From: Azolla pinnata
Taxonomy: Eukaryota > Streptophyta > Polypodiopsida > Salviniales > Salviniaceae
Reading direction: 5' to 3'
Assembly: GCA_037176905.1 (NCBI GenBank)
Contig: JBBBWG010002003.1
Location: forward strand, 1-43,092
Length of the DNA stretch: 43,092 nucleotides
The number at the start of each line of letters is the position of its first letter. The first letter of the stretch is position 1. Of the stretch, positions 9,945 through 21,319 are shown one piece after another. Made by a program: the position numbers and the translations under genes. The notes beneath the pieces were generated by a model. It was not told where the DNA came from, did no database searches, and saw nothing but the letters and a program-made list of their open reading frames with translations.

Positions 9945-12900
9945 ATGCAAGACATGGAGATGTCGGAGCAGCAAATGCGGTCGATGGACGAATCTTCTTA
10001 CAAACCTCATTCTCAGAAGCTTAATGCAGGCTATGGAGCAAATGGGTCATCGTCTTCCTCTCTGGTAGGCACTGAATCATCAACATCAACATTATCGTCA
10101 ACAACATCAGCATCAACATCATCATCATCATCGTCCTCTTCCTCATCCCCATTCCCTGATGAGGTCCTCGAGCACGTGCTTGCCTTCATCACCTCACATC
10201 GAGACCGGAATGCCATCTCCTTGGTGTGCAAAGCATGGTACAAAGCAGATCAATGGAGCAGGGCCAACGTGTTCATCGGGAATTGCTATTCGTGCTCGCC
10301 CCAGCTCCTGACGAGGCGCTTCCCTAATGTGAAATCCCTAACCCTAAAGGGGAAGCCCAGGTTCTCTGATTTTAACCTAGTTCCAGCGAATTGGGGAGCG
10401 AATGTGTCTCCATGGCTATATGAGTTGGCTGCCATGGGAATTACACCATGCTTAGAGGAGCTCCGGCTAAAGAGGATGACAGTGAATGATGAGAGCTTGG
10501 AATTCATAGCTCGGAGCTTCCCTAATTTCAGCTCTCTTGTTCTCATCTTCTGCGATGGCTTCTCTACAGATGGACTTGCAGCCATTGCAGCAAATTGCAG
10601 GTGATCTTTTGATGCTAACAAGTCTAGTATGATCCTTGTTTAAGTTCAGTCTCAGCAATCTCTTACACACACACATACACACACACACACACACACGAAT
10701 GTATACATACATTGAAGAGAACCCATTGCAGTGCGTATGCATCGACATATTCATATGGATGTGCCTGCATAGAAAGGAAGACTTTGCCAAGCATTTGCAT
10801 TCTAAATATTGAGATATATATACGCATCCATGAGAATAGTTTGCCATACTTGAGCATGAGCATATGCATGAATGCAGAATACATATGGATATGCATACAT
10901 TGGGAAGGAAACCTTTGCCAAGGATATACATTTTTGCATAAGGATATGCTCATCTGGATAAACCCGAAACCCTAAACCTTTGCCGAGCATATACGTTTTG
11001 CTTGATACGTGCAGGGCATTGTATCAAAGAGAGTTCTTTCCATACATCAGCATCGTATGCATAATCCCTAATGCTTATGGATACGCCTCGTTGTAGAGAG
11101 AATCCATTCCGATTTGTGCTGTATGAAAAAAAATGCATGTGATTTTGTTTGTTCCATCTTTGTTTTTGTACCCTAAACCCTAGACCCTAAATTTGGTGCA
11201 GGAACCTTACCCAGCTGGACATCCAAGAATGTACAATTGATGACAGAGGCAGTGAATGGCTGAGCGCTTTCCCAGAGACCTTCACCTCTCTGACATCTCT
11301 AAACCTCACAAACTTCAGCAGCGAGGTGAGTTTCGCAGACCTAGAGAGGATAGTAGCCAGGTGTGAAAGCCTTGAGAAGCTGAAGCTCAGCCGAGGCATC
11401 ACTCTGGATCAACTACGGAGACTTCTTCTTCTTGCAGGGCATCGCCTCAAAGAGCTTGGGATCGGCTCTTTGGTCCAAGATGTGGATGGGAAAGGCACAA
11501 ATCAGATTGCCACTCTGTTTGAGAGCTGTACAAGTATCAGGGCATTGTCTGGCCTTTGGGAGGTTGTCCCACACTATTTGCCCCTGATGTACCCATTGTG
11601 TGGTAAGCTTCGGAATCTGAACCTCAGCGATTCGCCGATTTCGAGGCCTGATTTTGTCCGTCTCATCTCCCAATGCCATACGCTGGAGTGCCTTTGGGTG
11701 AGTGGAATCTCTCTCTTTCTCTCTCCCTCTCTCTTCCCCTCTATGTGAATAAATGTGTCTGGAAAACACCACAATGGTATCACGACTGATTGGTGTTACC
11801 CCTATCCATGAACGGGTAGTAGTAGAACATGCTGAACTGCTAAAATGCAAGATGAACATTCCTCTGAAGAGAGGATTTCGACTTGCTCCATCCCCAGTAA
11901 ACAAAATTGCTTCATCAACATACTTCCTTGAAATTTCAATTGTGATGCAATACCCAGTATATCTCTGAAAGAGAAAAATCATCTCAGTCTCCGAATTTTG
12001 ATCAATTGGGATAAATTGTGCATAATTCCTCTCTCTTTCTCTATATGGCTTTGATGGGTTTTGTGATTGTAGACTTTAAATGTGCTTCCAACGTTTAGGC
12101 CCTACATCCTTTTTGTGTAGGTCAATGTTTTAGACCCTAGCTTTGTTTCAGTTAGGAAGGTAAAGTTTTGTTTTTGGTGTGGGCAAAGGAAGCACTGATG
12201 CCCTAGTTGATGTCGAAGAAACAGCTCAATCTTCACACATGCACAATGTGTTGAAAGGCAAATTGAAATTGTGGTCTCCATCTTGTACAGCCGAGGAAGA
12301 TGCATTTCTTCATTGAAGACCTGTGTGTACATGTGTACACAATGCAATACGAAATGGTGGAGTCTCCATAGCTGTGGAGACAGTTCCAGCTTCATACTCA
12401 ATATGATGCCTTAGAGAAGATCTATGTGTGTATCATTGTTATATTATATATATATATATATTTATAGAGAGAGAGAGTTTTTCATACATTCACAATGCTA
12501 TGGAGAAGAACTTGTGATTGGTATGTCCGAAAAGATCACGCATACGATGTACAGTGAAATGATAGAGCCCATTATGTTAACTCTTCAATCTGTTGATGGT
12601 TGTTATCGTTGTCCTTGAACCTGACATGTCTGGGAGAGTACTTGTGCATGTGATGCGCAAGGTCGAGAGCTATATATGCTCTATGTTACTCTTCGATAAA
12701 TTTAGTGCTTTGTTTTTTCTCAAACCTTGGTCAGGTTCAGGATCTCGTGGAGGATCGGGGGCTAGAGGCGGTGGCTATGGCATGCAAGAAGCTGCGGGAG
12801 CTGCGGGTGGTGCCATCGGACACCTCGCGGAGCCTGGTGACAGAGAGGGGCATGGTGGCGATCTCGCGCGGCTGCAGGGCGAGCCTGCGCTACATCCTCT

Positions 12901-13601
12901 TCTTCTGCAACCAGATGACGAACGCAGCGATGCACGAGTTTGCAGCCAACTGCCCGGAGATGACCCACTTCAGGCTATGCATCATGAAGCGCTGGGAACC
13001 CGACTACGCGACGAGGCAGCCGATGGATGAAGGGTTCGGGGCAATCGTGAGGGCTTGTTCTCGCCTGCGCCGCCTCTCTGTCTCGGGCCTTCTCACGGAT
13101 CGTGCTTTCGAGCTCATCGGGCAGCATGCCAAGCAGCTGAGGTCTCTGTCCCTGGCGTTTGTCGGCGATTCGGGGCTCTCCATGGACCACCTTCTTCGCG
13201 GCTGCGGGAAGCTGAAGAAGCTCGAGATCCGCGACTGCCCCTTTGGCGATGCAGGCCTCCTCTCCGGCTTAGGCAGGTACTACGAGATGCGCTCCCTTTG
13301 GATGTCCTCGTGCGATGTCTCGCTTGCTGCCTGCCAGGCCCTTGCCTCCCAAATGCCCTTGCTCAATGTCGAGGTGATCATCGAAGATGATGATGGTGAT
13401 GAGGTCGAGGTCGAGGGTATGGCTTCTCCTCATCTCTTTCACCCTCCTCCTCCTCCTCCTCCTCCTCTTCTTCCTGAGGATGCTCCCCATCCGAAACGGA
13501 GCTTTCCTCGCAACAACAAGGTCAACATCGAGAAGCTTTACGTCTACCGCTCGGTCTCAGGCCCCCGCACCGATCACCCGCCTTGCGTATACACGCTCTG
13601 A
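9945..13601 (+). CDS. AFB: TIR1/AFB-family auxin receptor F-box protein, AFB4/5-like, 3 exons
   Basis: The F-box subunit of an SCF ubiquitin ligase that binds auxin together with Aux/IAA repressors; nuclear. Exons 9945-10600, 11202-11697 and 12735-13601 give 672 aa. Both introns lie at family positions (after NCR, phase 2; after CLW, phase 0). A Ser/Thr-rich N-terminal extension (about 65 aa) precedes the F-box [20 protein letters not shown]. Leucine-rich repeats follow with [26 protein letters not shown] (auxin/IP6 arginine), [41 protein letters not shown] and a C-terminus [10 protein letters not shown]. Arg replaces the TIR1-type His in GKPHFADF, as in AFB4/5. An insert of about 35 residues with eight consecutive prolines lies between the acidic EDDDGDE stretch and [11 protein letters not shown]1 is excluded by the GKP and SGLLTD motifs. 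Confidence 0.96.
10664..10696. repeat. (CA)n microsatellite in AFB intron 1
   Basis: ACACAC tract with one ACATAC interruption, near the 5' end of the intron. Confidence 0.93.
10715..11100. repeat. Imperfect dispersed repeats in AFB intron 1
   Basis: A motif close to GGAAGGAAACCTTTGCCAAG followed by CATATACATTTTGC recurs at about 10772, 10907 and 10975 with substitutions, together with repeated CATATGGATATGCAT-like words. Confidence 0.6.
11170..11191. repeat. CCCTAAA repeats next to the AFB intron 1 acceptor
   Basis: Three CCCTAAA-like units (one CCCTAGA) end about 10 nt before the splice acceptor AG at 11200-11201. Confidence 0.9.
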
Positions 13602-16600
13602 TTGGCATATATCCTCCATCTTTCTTTCTTTGTCATGCCCAGAAGGAACCGGAATTTGCGACTCTTTTAAGGCAAAGACGCCCGCCCATTGATATATGTT
13701 TACATAGGTAGATAGACAAGACACATAGATGTCTGAGGCTTGAACTGTCTTGTGCGTTCCGATAGGCATGTCTGACTTTCATAGACATGTCTGCTTGCAC
13801 TTTGGCACATATTCATGCATTTGATATATATATATACACATCTCTTCCTGCTATTTGGCACATATGCACGCCTTTGATGTATATACATGTCTTGTGCTTT
13901 GGCATGTGCCTTCGGCACGTGTCTTTGCCTTTGCTACCAGGCAAAGCACTCACCTCAGCGAGAGGCTCTCCCCCAGTTTTTCTGCGTCTTCGTTTTCCTT
14001 TCCTTCCCCTCTCTTTTTGAAGTTCAGCTCAAGCTGTGTAAATGGTTCTAGATTTTTTCTATGTGGAGTGGTTTTAGTCCTTGGTCGTTTAGTTATTTGG
14101 GAAACAGGATCATGAATGATCAGGTTGGTCAATCAATCCCTGCCTTCTTGTGTTGGCAATTGGATTTTGCTTTAAGTAATAGGATATGCCTTACTGGCTG
14201 GGCTCACATGATATTCTGGGGAGTATATTGGATCTGAAGGTGCCCATGACAACAACTCCAAAGTTGTGCAAACCATTGATAATTGGATCTTATGCTTCTT
14301 TTGTCCGACTTTAATTGGGAATCACACACAAACCCGGCGATCAAAGAGGATTCCTCAAAGAAAGAACACAGAAGGCCGATCCATGGAACCTGCCTTGTAA
14401 GTTTCTATCCTTCTTGCCTAAAATAAATTGTAATTGGTATCCGATTTGTAAGCCGTTGATGTTTATTCACATTCACAGAAACTGAATCTTACCCATGGAA
14501 ACGTGGTTCTTTTATTGGAGATTATTGCTTTTGAAGAGTTTTGTATGCATCTTTTCACCAGTTGATTGACCGACAGAACTTACATGCTTGCAAATTAAGG
14601 GAGAACAAAAGAGCTTGTTGAGCAAGCCAATATTGTTGGATGTGAGGATGGATTTTCCGCTCCTTCGTTTTTCAGATCCGTCCTTATTCTGTGTATTCAT
14701 GGCCAAGTACAATCAACAACTTTCAATAGCTTTCTCTTTGCATTGAGAGATCACATCTGGCATTTGAGAGCGATTTCTGTCTGGTTACTTGGTGCCATCG
14801 ATCTGATCCAAGTTCCCTCTGCGCTCATGATTTTTTTACTGCAAAATGTGGTAGATTTTCTGACTATTGGATTTTGCTGTTCTCCGTCCGAGTCTGGTCT
14901 CTCTTTCTTTGTTTTTTACCATGATTCGCATCGGACTTATACAACAAAAATAGGTGGGTACGAAGATTTGTTTTTACTATCGCAGTTTTACAATCCCAAC
15001 TGTAAACATGTGCCTTATCCAAAATCTTTTACATCTGCGTAGGAATCCTTTCATCAGATGAAGGAAGATGAACCTAACTGCCCAATTTCTTTTTGGCTTG
15101 ACAGCCAATAAGCTTAACCTGAGATAGTGTCTGATATCCATGACTTCCCCAGTGCTTCTTAGGATCCATGTCCAATCCGATATCCCTGATACAACAGCGT
15201 CAGTCAGTATGTTCTACATTGATTGAAGGTCCATATGCATATTTCTGTCATAACTAAGACACAATCCATAATATTCTTGTGTCCTGATTATGCATAAATC
15301 AAGACTGTCTGGTTGCATTGTGATACCAAAACAGAAGAGTTTTGTGATGCCTGACACTTGCACATCCCTTGCTATATGAATATCAATCCAGTCAAGTTTG
15401 AGAGAGGCTTCCTCGTCAGAGTATCTCATCAAAATCTGCAATGACTTTGGTTGAGCTTGGTTTGAAAGATTGTATTTGTTATGCACATCCAGAGAAGACA
15501 CGAGTGAATTAAACATGTTTTCGGTCTCAATAAACTTTCTTGAATGCTCTTGCTCTTAAAACAAGGTAGAATTTTTTTTGTTTTTAAAGGAGTTGCTCGA
15601 ACTTCCATATCACATGTCGACAATGAACATGCTAGTCAGGTGAAAAACAGATTGCTATGCTGTTGTCTATACATCTGTGGCTTTACACTAGCGTAATGGG
15701 AACAGAATTTGTTGGATTATATAGCTCAGATCTCACAAATTCATGCCATTATGCATCAAAAGTATGCCATTCCATTTTTATCTTTCTCCTTGTGTTCTAC
15801 ACATTTATTGTGGATTCATTAGCTGGTAAGGACACACACGCCAGCATTGGTTTCATAAAATATCAAATGATGTCTTCGGCTGGACGACCTGCATGCACAC
15901 TTCTGAAATCTGTGGTGTGTTGACTTGAGGGCGATTTCTTCTTGATGTTTGGGTGAAGACACGGTGGATGAATGTTTTTTTAACTATATTTCTTGTGCAC
16001 GGACAAATTTACTATTCAAGGAATTCGACTGTCAGAAAAGCAATGAATCCCATAAAATTTTATCTGCTAAATTCAAGGCGTTTCAATCCTGGGAGATCTG
16101 CGAGATTCGATCCCTAATCATGGTGTTCTAGTCTATAGACATCACCCGTATATTGGAAGAAGTAAGATTGGTTCATATGATCTAAACCTGAGATTATGTG
16201 GGGGAAACAAATTGAGTGAATTTGGCTTCTTCACCTCAGCTGAAATGCCATGCTTCTTGTTCCCACAGTTTATCAGCAACCATTGTCTATTGAGTATATA
16301 ATATGATATAATGTGCCAACATGTTCCTGCCTAATTGCTCATTCCCGATGCTTGGTCACCGTAATTACTAACACCACCTCTTCACTACATGCTGATGCCT
16401 CTCGGTGTACGCTGCAACGCTAACTGAGTAGTAAGTACCAAGAGACAGTTTGTTGCCATAAAATATAGGATGATTGAGCAGAAACCTTCATTTCAGCTGT
16501 GTGTTTTTCTTTGTTTTAAACATTTAAATTGCACACAAACTAGCATGGGCCGATGTTGCACTGAAACACGCATCGATTTTAAGTCGGCTAATCGACATGA

Positions 16601-18193
16601 ATCTTAGCGTCGTTAATCCTTCATTGGTAAGGACATTGCTTGCGAGCAGAAAATCGAGGCCTCCTCGGTATAGAATAAATAGATGGTGCTGATCGTGTGC
16701 AATGCTGGATTTAATAGTCGATCAAGAGCACTGACCCAAGCTCGATTATAGAGTTTACAAAACATTGGTAGATGCCACTCTTTAACATCATTGGTCTCTT
16801 TATCAAACAGTAACCAGTTTCAATTGCCACATGACTTTGTACTATCAGCCGAAATTGGGTAGAATCAGCATTCATCCCAGAGAAGAGCAAATAGTGTATG
16901 CAAATTGGCTTGTAAAAGAAGATGCTTCATCCAAAACTCTTCTGATGCATCAAATCATCCATTCCATTTTCCAGATTTAGATCCAAAAGAAGCCCATGGG
17001 AACTGTTGTTTTTCCCGCTTTGAATCGCCAATGAGAGAAACATTGCATTGCACTGGATATATAGCCAAAATTTTGGGTAGAATTTGCATTCATCGGTGTA
17101 TCAGAAGAGCAAATGCATCCTACTGGGCTTGTAAACGAAAATGCTTCATCAAATCCACTTCTGATTAAAAATCATCAGTTCCATATTCCAGATTTAGATC
17201 CAAAAGAAGCCCATGGGAAAGGTTGTTTTTCCGCTTGGATTACCTATAAGAGGAGACACACAAACGTTGCATCAACTACCAAATTTCCAACACCTTCGGC
17301 ATCTGACACAAAACCCTGGCCTGTGCACCAGTTGCTTCAAACCATGTCATAAGAGCATCCTGCATTGTTTTGATATATAGCAGAGATGAAGTGCAGATAC
17401 AGTTTCCCAGACTTTCTTTAACCCAATTCCATACATTGCATTAATGTAGCTTTACATTTCATGTATTGCTCCCATCCTCTGAAAAGCATCGGCATTTCAA
17501 TCTTCACTCAAATGTTCCATTTTGAAGAATGCAAGAAACTGCACTCTTTTATTTCTTTTGATGGGAATACACATTGTTTTGCCTTCGTGTATGACTTGAA
17601 CAGTGCCAACATTTTCAGCAAAGAAAGATTTAGTTTACTGCCAGAGAGCGAGACACACACAGAGACAAAGACAGTTCAAATGATCTTGCACGAAATAGAT
17701 GTATATTAAAGTTCGAATTTCATGAATCATAATCACTCGCAAAATATTGATATCACTGCAATCTCGCCCAAAATGGATTTCTTCATACACCGCCTTTGTG
17801 ATTTGGATGATTCTGTGATCCTCTTCATGCTTTACATGATGAAAAGTCGACCCACATTTGTCTCCCAGCATTAAGCAAAGATAATGAATGCCACAAGCAA
17901 TCGTTTGCAGCAAGTCGGACCTTGTCACAATCCAGAAAACGCAATGCATTGCTGACTGGAATTGCTGCGAATACAAGCTTAAGAAAGATGCAGATGGCAC
18001 CATACATAGGGGAGGTATAAGTGAATAATACAAGATCTCACATTGGCAACTCCCACTGCATCTTTTTCTTCTTTGTTCATCTATCACTTCATTCATCGAT
18101 TTAAGGAGCTCTGAGACGATGATGCCTGAGGTCAGCACAAGCAATATATTATTTCTATATTAAAAAACAACACAAAATATATGAACACTTTCA
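13602..18193. other. AFB 3' region and spacer, no recognisable gene
   Basis: The first ~500 bp is probably the AFB 3' UTR and has imperfect repeats of GGCATGTCTG- and GCACATATGCA-like words. The rest is AT-rich with short open frames on both strands. The longest, on the minus strand at 17635-18144 (169 codons), has no similarity I recognise. It could conceivably be a terminal exon of the PEAPOD gene. Confidence 0.45.
16847..17279. repeat. Two-copy tandem duplication, ~216-bp unit
   Basis: AGCCRAAATT..GGGTAGAAT starts both copies. GATTTAGATCCAAAAGAAGC recurs at 16974 and 17191 (217 bp apart). The copies differ by many substitutions and small indels, so the duplication is old. Confidence 0.85.
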
Positions 18194-21000
18194 TTACCTC
18201 TCTCGCCGCTTCTCCAAGTATCGCTGGACACTAGCCTCTCTAGACAGTGGTGGTTGTTCTATTGAAAAACAAATAACATAAGAAATACTATCAAAATAAG
18301 GGCAAAACACCAAAAATATCTTCAATTTTTGGGACATTTACCAGCACACCCCTAAAAGTTTGCAAATGTTTACCATGATACTCCACCTGTAGTTGAGAAA
18401 GTTCTTACTAGATGGTGGTATTACATCATGTGTCAAACTTGTGTATTACAGTAAATAATATGGACAGCAAGTTAGGTATATTGTGGGTGCTTTTCCCCAT
18501 AAAATTTCCAGAACCTTCTACCTGAATTTATAGCTCTTAAACCCTGTGAAGGATTCAGGAGTGGATTGTGTGACCGCTTTGAAATTTGGAAATCACTACC
18601 AACGAAGCTACTATTTAGAGTGGATGCATCACTCATCATCTTTATATTGTCTTTATTGCTGTTGTGCAAACATGGTGTATGTATCCCACAATCCCCGCTT
18701 GCTGCTAGCAACATTATTGCTTTTGCCTATAATTGAAAAGCAAAAAGAAAAGGGTGAAATGGAGTGCAAGACCACATAACAAATTCCCACTTAAGTGTAA
18801 CATATGAAGCCCACCTTATCAGCTGGGATATTATCATAAACATTGACTGACCCTGAATAAAATATAGTGAGCTGAGGTGATGGACTTCTTGCAGACATCC
18901 TGCAGTTACTACCATGACACAATTAGAGATGATGAAAAGCTAATTTTCCAGACACAAACTATTGTGAACTGTAGCAACTTACCTGGCACATTGTGTACAG
19001 GAGTTCCGAGAATATACATGGTTCTTTTCATATTCTTCTGCCACTCTGATGGTGTTATTCTGAGGATAAGTTAGGTTCCTTAGGACCCTCTCAGATGCCT
19101 GGGAAGACGCTGCTTGATGGTTTAGCGCACTCTGGGGATCATTCCAACCATGCTTATCCGTAATCACCGTCAAGTTCACACAAGTTTCTTGACCTATTCC
19201 ATTCATCTATAGTGAGTGGTAAAATACACCAATCCAGAGTCAACCTTTGCAAGGGGGGGAAATTAAATTCTCTAAATTTGAGCATAGGATACACGTATAC
19301 ATATTCATACTAGTTTCCCAAAGGAAAATAACGCTTAAACGTTCAAGAAATGAATTCTCGACGAAATGTGATGGGAAAGGGCTGTACTCATATAAATGTA
19401 TACAGATAGTTCAACCATAGAAAATCAGAAAACCCAGCATATGGAAACCTGTGTAAATGTAGATATTGGTTTCAAAATAGGACATTCTAGGTTGATAGCA
19501 GATTCTTTGAGAAGCTTCTTTACACCAGTTTCATTTTCATCCTTGCAATCATCGAACAGCCCTTTCAAGGAAATCACTTGCTGAATCACCTGTGACTTGT
19601 TCCAAGATGGCTTTCGCATTCCTATCATTGAGAAATGGAAAAAGAGTATGTGGTTCATCATAATCACTTGTAAAACTGGACAGACTAAAGAAGATACTAG
19701 TTGCAGATGATTAGAATGGTGTATACTTTTAACGTTTACAAAGGTGGGTCATTGAGCAAGGAACCCATGATCCTACGAGTAGTGTGAATATTCATAGTAT
19801 GAACCTACAAACATAATCCTATTAGGAATATGTCGTAACATAGCTCATATTGCATATGTCAATCCTGCATTGAAATACACAAAAGAGAATCTAATATTGA
19901 TATTTATCATATGGTATATAAAGCACCCTAACATACATACATATTTAGGCGTACATCTCCCCAGACCACTGAAGCACAATACGTTATAACAACTACCGTA
20001 AGGTAAAAGGCGATGCTAATGGCTGGCAATTCAATCTAGGCGAGAGCAAACTACAATTGTATATCTGACTGTGCCCAGGGTTCAACAATTCGCACCTTGC
20101 AAAAGATCTGATGTATTCTACCTTTAGGTAGTGAATGAAGAAATTCTCCTAAAGGTCAGAAATACCTATGATTAATCAGACCTGTAACTTACATGTTATA
20201 GGTTCAACAGTCACAGTAGCAACCAGCATATAGATCATAATCACCAAGCTACATTGTTGTCTATCTGAAACAAAATCCTCTTTTTATCATTGGACCCACC
20301 TCTTTGTTACTAAAAGAATGCTTCATCTTCTCAGGTTTCTAAATTAAACCAATCAAAATATTACCTTTCCTTCGATCCAAAAGAACGCTTCATCCTTTAA
20401 TATTCACCACGGGAGTCTCAAAATTCATGGATTTGTCATGAGGACAAAGGGAAGCTTTACATCCAATTTATGTAATGTTTAGGGTTTAGGGTCACATCAG
20501 AAGGAAAGACAGACAAGATCGTTACAGCATTTTAGTACCTACATAAGAAACGTTGATGCTTTCAGATGCATTATCATTCAGATTCGTGAATATATACACA
20601 GACACACACATTTAGATAACCATACCTACACACACGTACAAATCTTAGGAGAAATAGAACATCAGAATACATGATCTGGGGAGAGAGAAAGAGAGAGCAC
20701 TATACCTTTCTCCTTGAGATATCGTCGGCAATCCTCTCTGGTGAGTTGCATTATGTCTTCTTCGGTGAGATCTTCCAATGGTTTGTCGAGCAGAGCCCGA
20801 TGCGCGGAAGGCGAAGAGGGCGATGGGGATGGAGAGGAAGATGGAGACGGAGTCGGGGACGGGGAACGAGAGCGATTCCCATCCTCGAGGGGGGATTCTT
20901 CCTCGGCAAGGCTGGAAGCGGTCCGTGCAAGATGCAGATCGTGGGCAGCTCTCCCATTGCGGTTGTGGAATGGAGCTTCCCCATCGTGGAATCGATCCAT
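18194..21000 (-). CDS. TIFY4: PEAPOD-type TIFY protein (PPD + TIFY + Jas-like), six exons recognised
   Basis: PEAPOD proteins are nuclear co-repressor adaptors that limit meristemoid and organ growth. Exons on the minus strand, 5' to 3': 21000-20706, 19621-19449, 19206-18983, 18899-18815, 18726-18522, 18258-18198. Junctions are GT-AG and phases match throughout. Exon 1 gives a Ser/Pro-rich leader, then LLDKPLEDLTEEDIMQLTR and DCRRYLKEK. Exon 2 continues GMRKPSWNKSQVIQQVISLK, completing the PPD domain. Exon 4 carries the TIFY motif SPQLTIFYSGSVNVYDNIP. Exon 5 starts AKAIMLLAASG. Exon 6 encodes the Jas-like SREASVQRYLEKRRER. Reading on without splicing gives an immediate TAA at 18196-18194 (348 aa). 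Known PEAPODs continue with a basic K-rich stretch, so a further 3' exon may exist that I did not find. Exon 5 has an alternative donor after 18543. Confidence 0.92.
20479..20493. repeat. TTTAGGG doublet in PEAPOD intron 1
   Basis: GTTTAGGGTTTAGGG, two plant-type telomere units, lies in the first intron of the minus-strand gene. Confidence 0.85.
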
Positions 21001-21082
21001 CAAAGTGGTGCAAAGCCCTCGAAAGCTCAGGAAACCGTATCACGAGAGCACCACCATAGAAACACACACAGCGAGCCGCGAA

Positions 21083-21236
21083 TAGGGTTAGGGTTAGGGT
21101 TAGGGTTAGGCTAAGAGCTTTGAGGTAAAGCTTTGCGGAGCGATTATCTAGCTAGGTTTGAGGATTAGGGTTAGAGCTGGGTTTGGGAGGGCAGTTAGGG
21201 TTAGGGTTAGGGTTAGGGTTAGGGTTAGGGTTAGAG
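21083..21236. repeat. Interstitial TTAGGG (hexamer) telomere-like repeats
   Basis: Two blocks: (TAGGGT)4 at 21083-21110 and six perfect TTAGGG units at 21195-21230. Single TTAGGGTT motifs lie between them and after them. The unit is the six-base vertebrate-type sequence, unlike the heptamer at 7.3 kb. They sit 80-230 bp upstream of the PEAPOD start codon, probably in its 5' UTR or promoter, where the sense strand reads CCCTAA. Confidence 0.95.
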
Positions 21237-21319
21237 CTCAGAGCTACAAAATTAGGGTTTTAAACGAGGATTAGGGTTTGACAGTTTCTGAGCAGACAGA
21301 CAGGAAACAGAGACAACAT

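Noticed and set aside
16540..16690. Plus-strand frame WADVALKHASILSRL... after an acceptor-like site
   Set aside because: Only about 48 codons, no upstream exon and no known family; likely chance.
17635..18144. Minus-strand 169-codon open frame as the last PEAPOD exon
   Set aside because: The phase could match through an acceptor near 18158, but the sequence shows none of the basic C-terminal features of PEAPODs; kept only as a remote possibility.
20645..21114. Several plus-strand frames opposite PEAPOD exon 1
   Set aside because: Shadow frames of the GC-rich first exon; the minus strand encodes the PPD domain.
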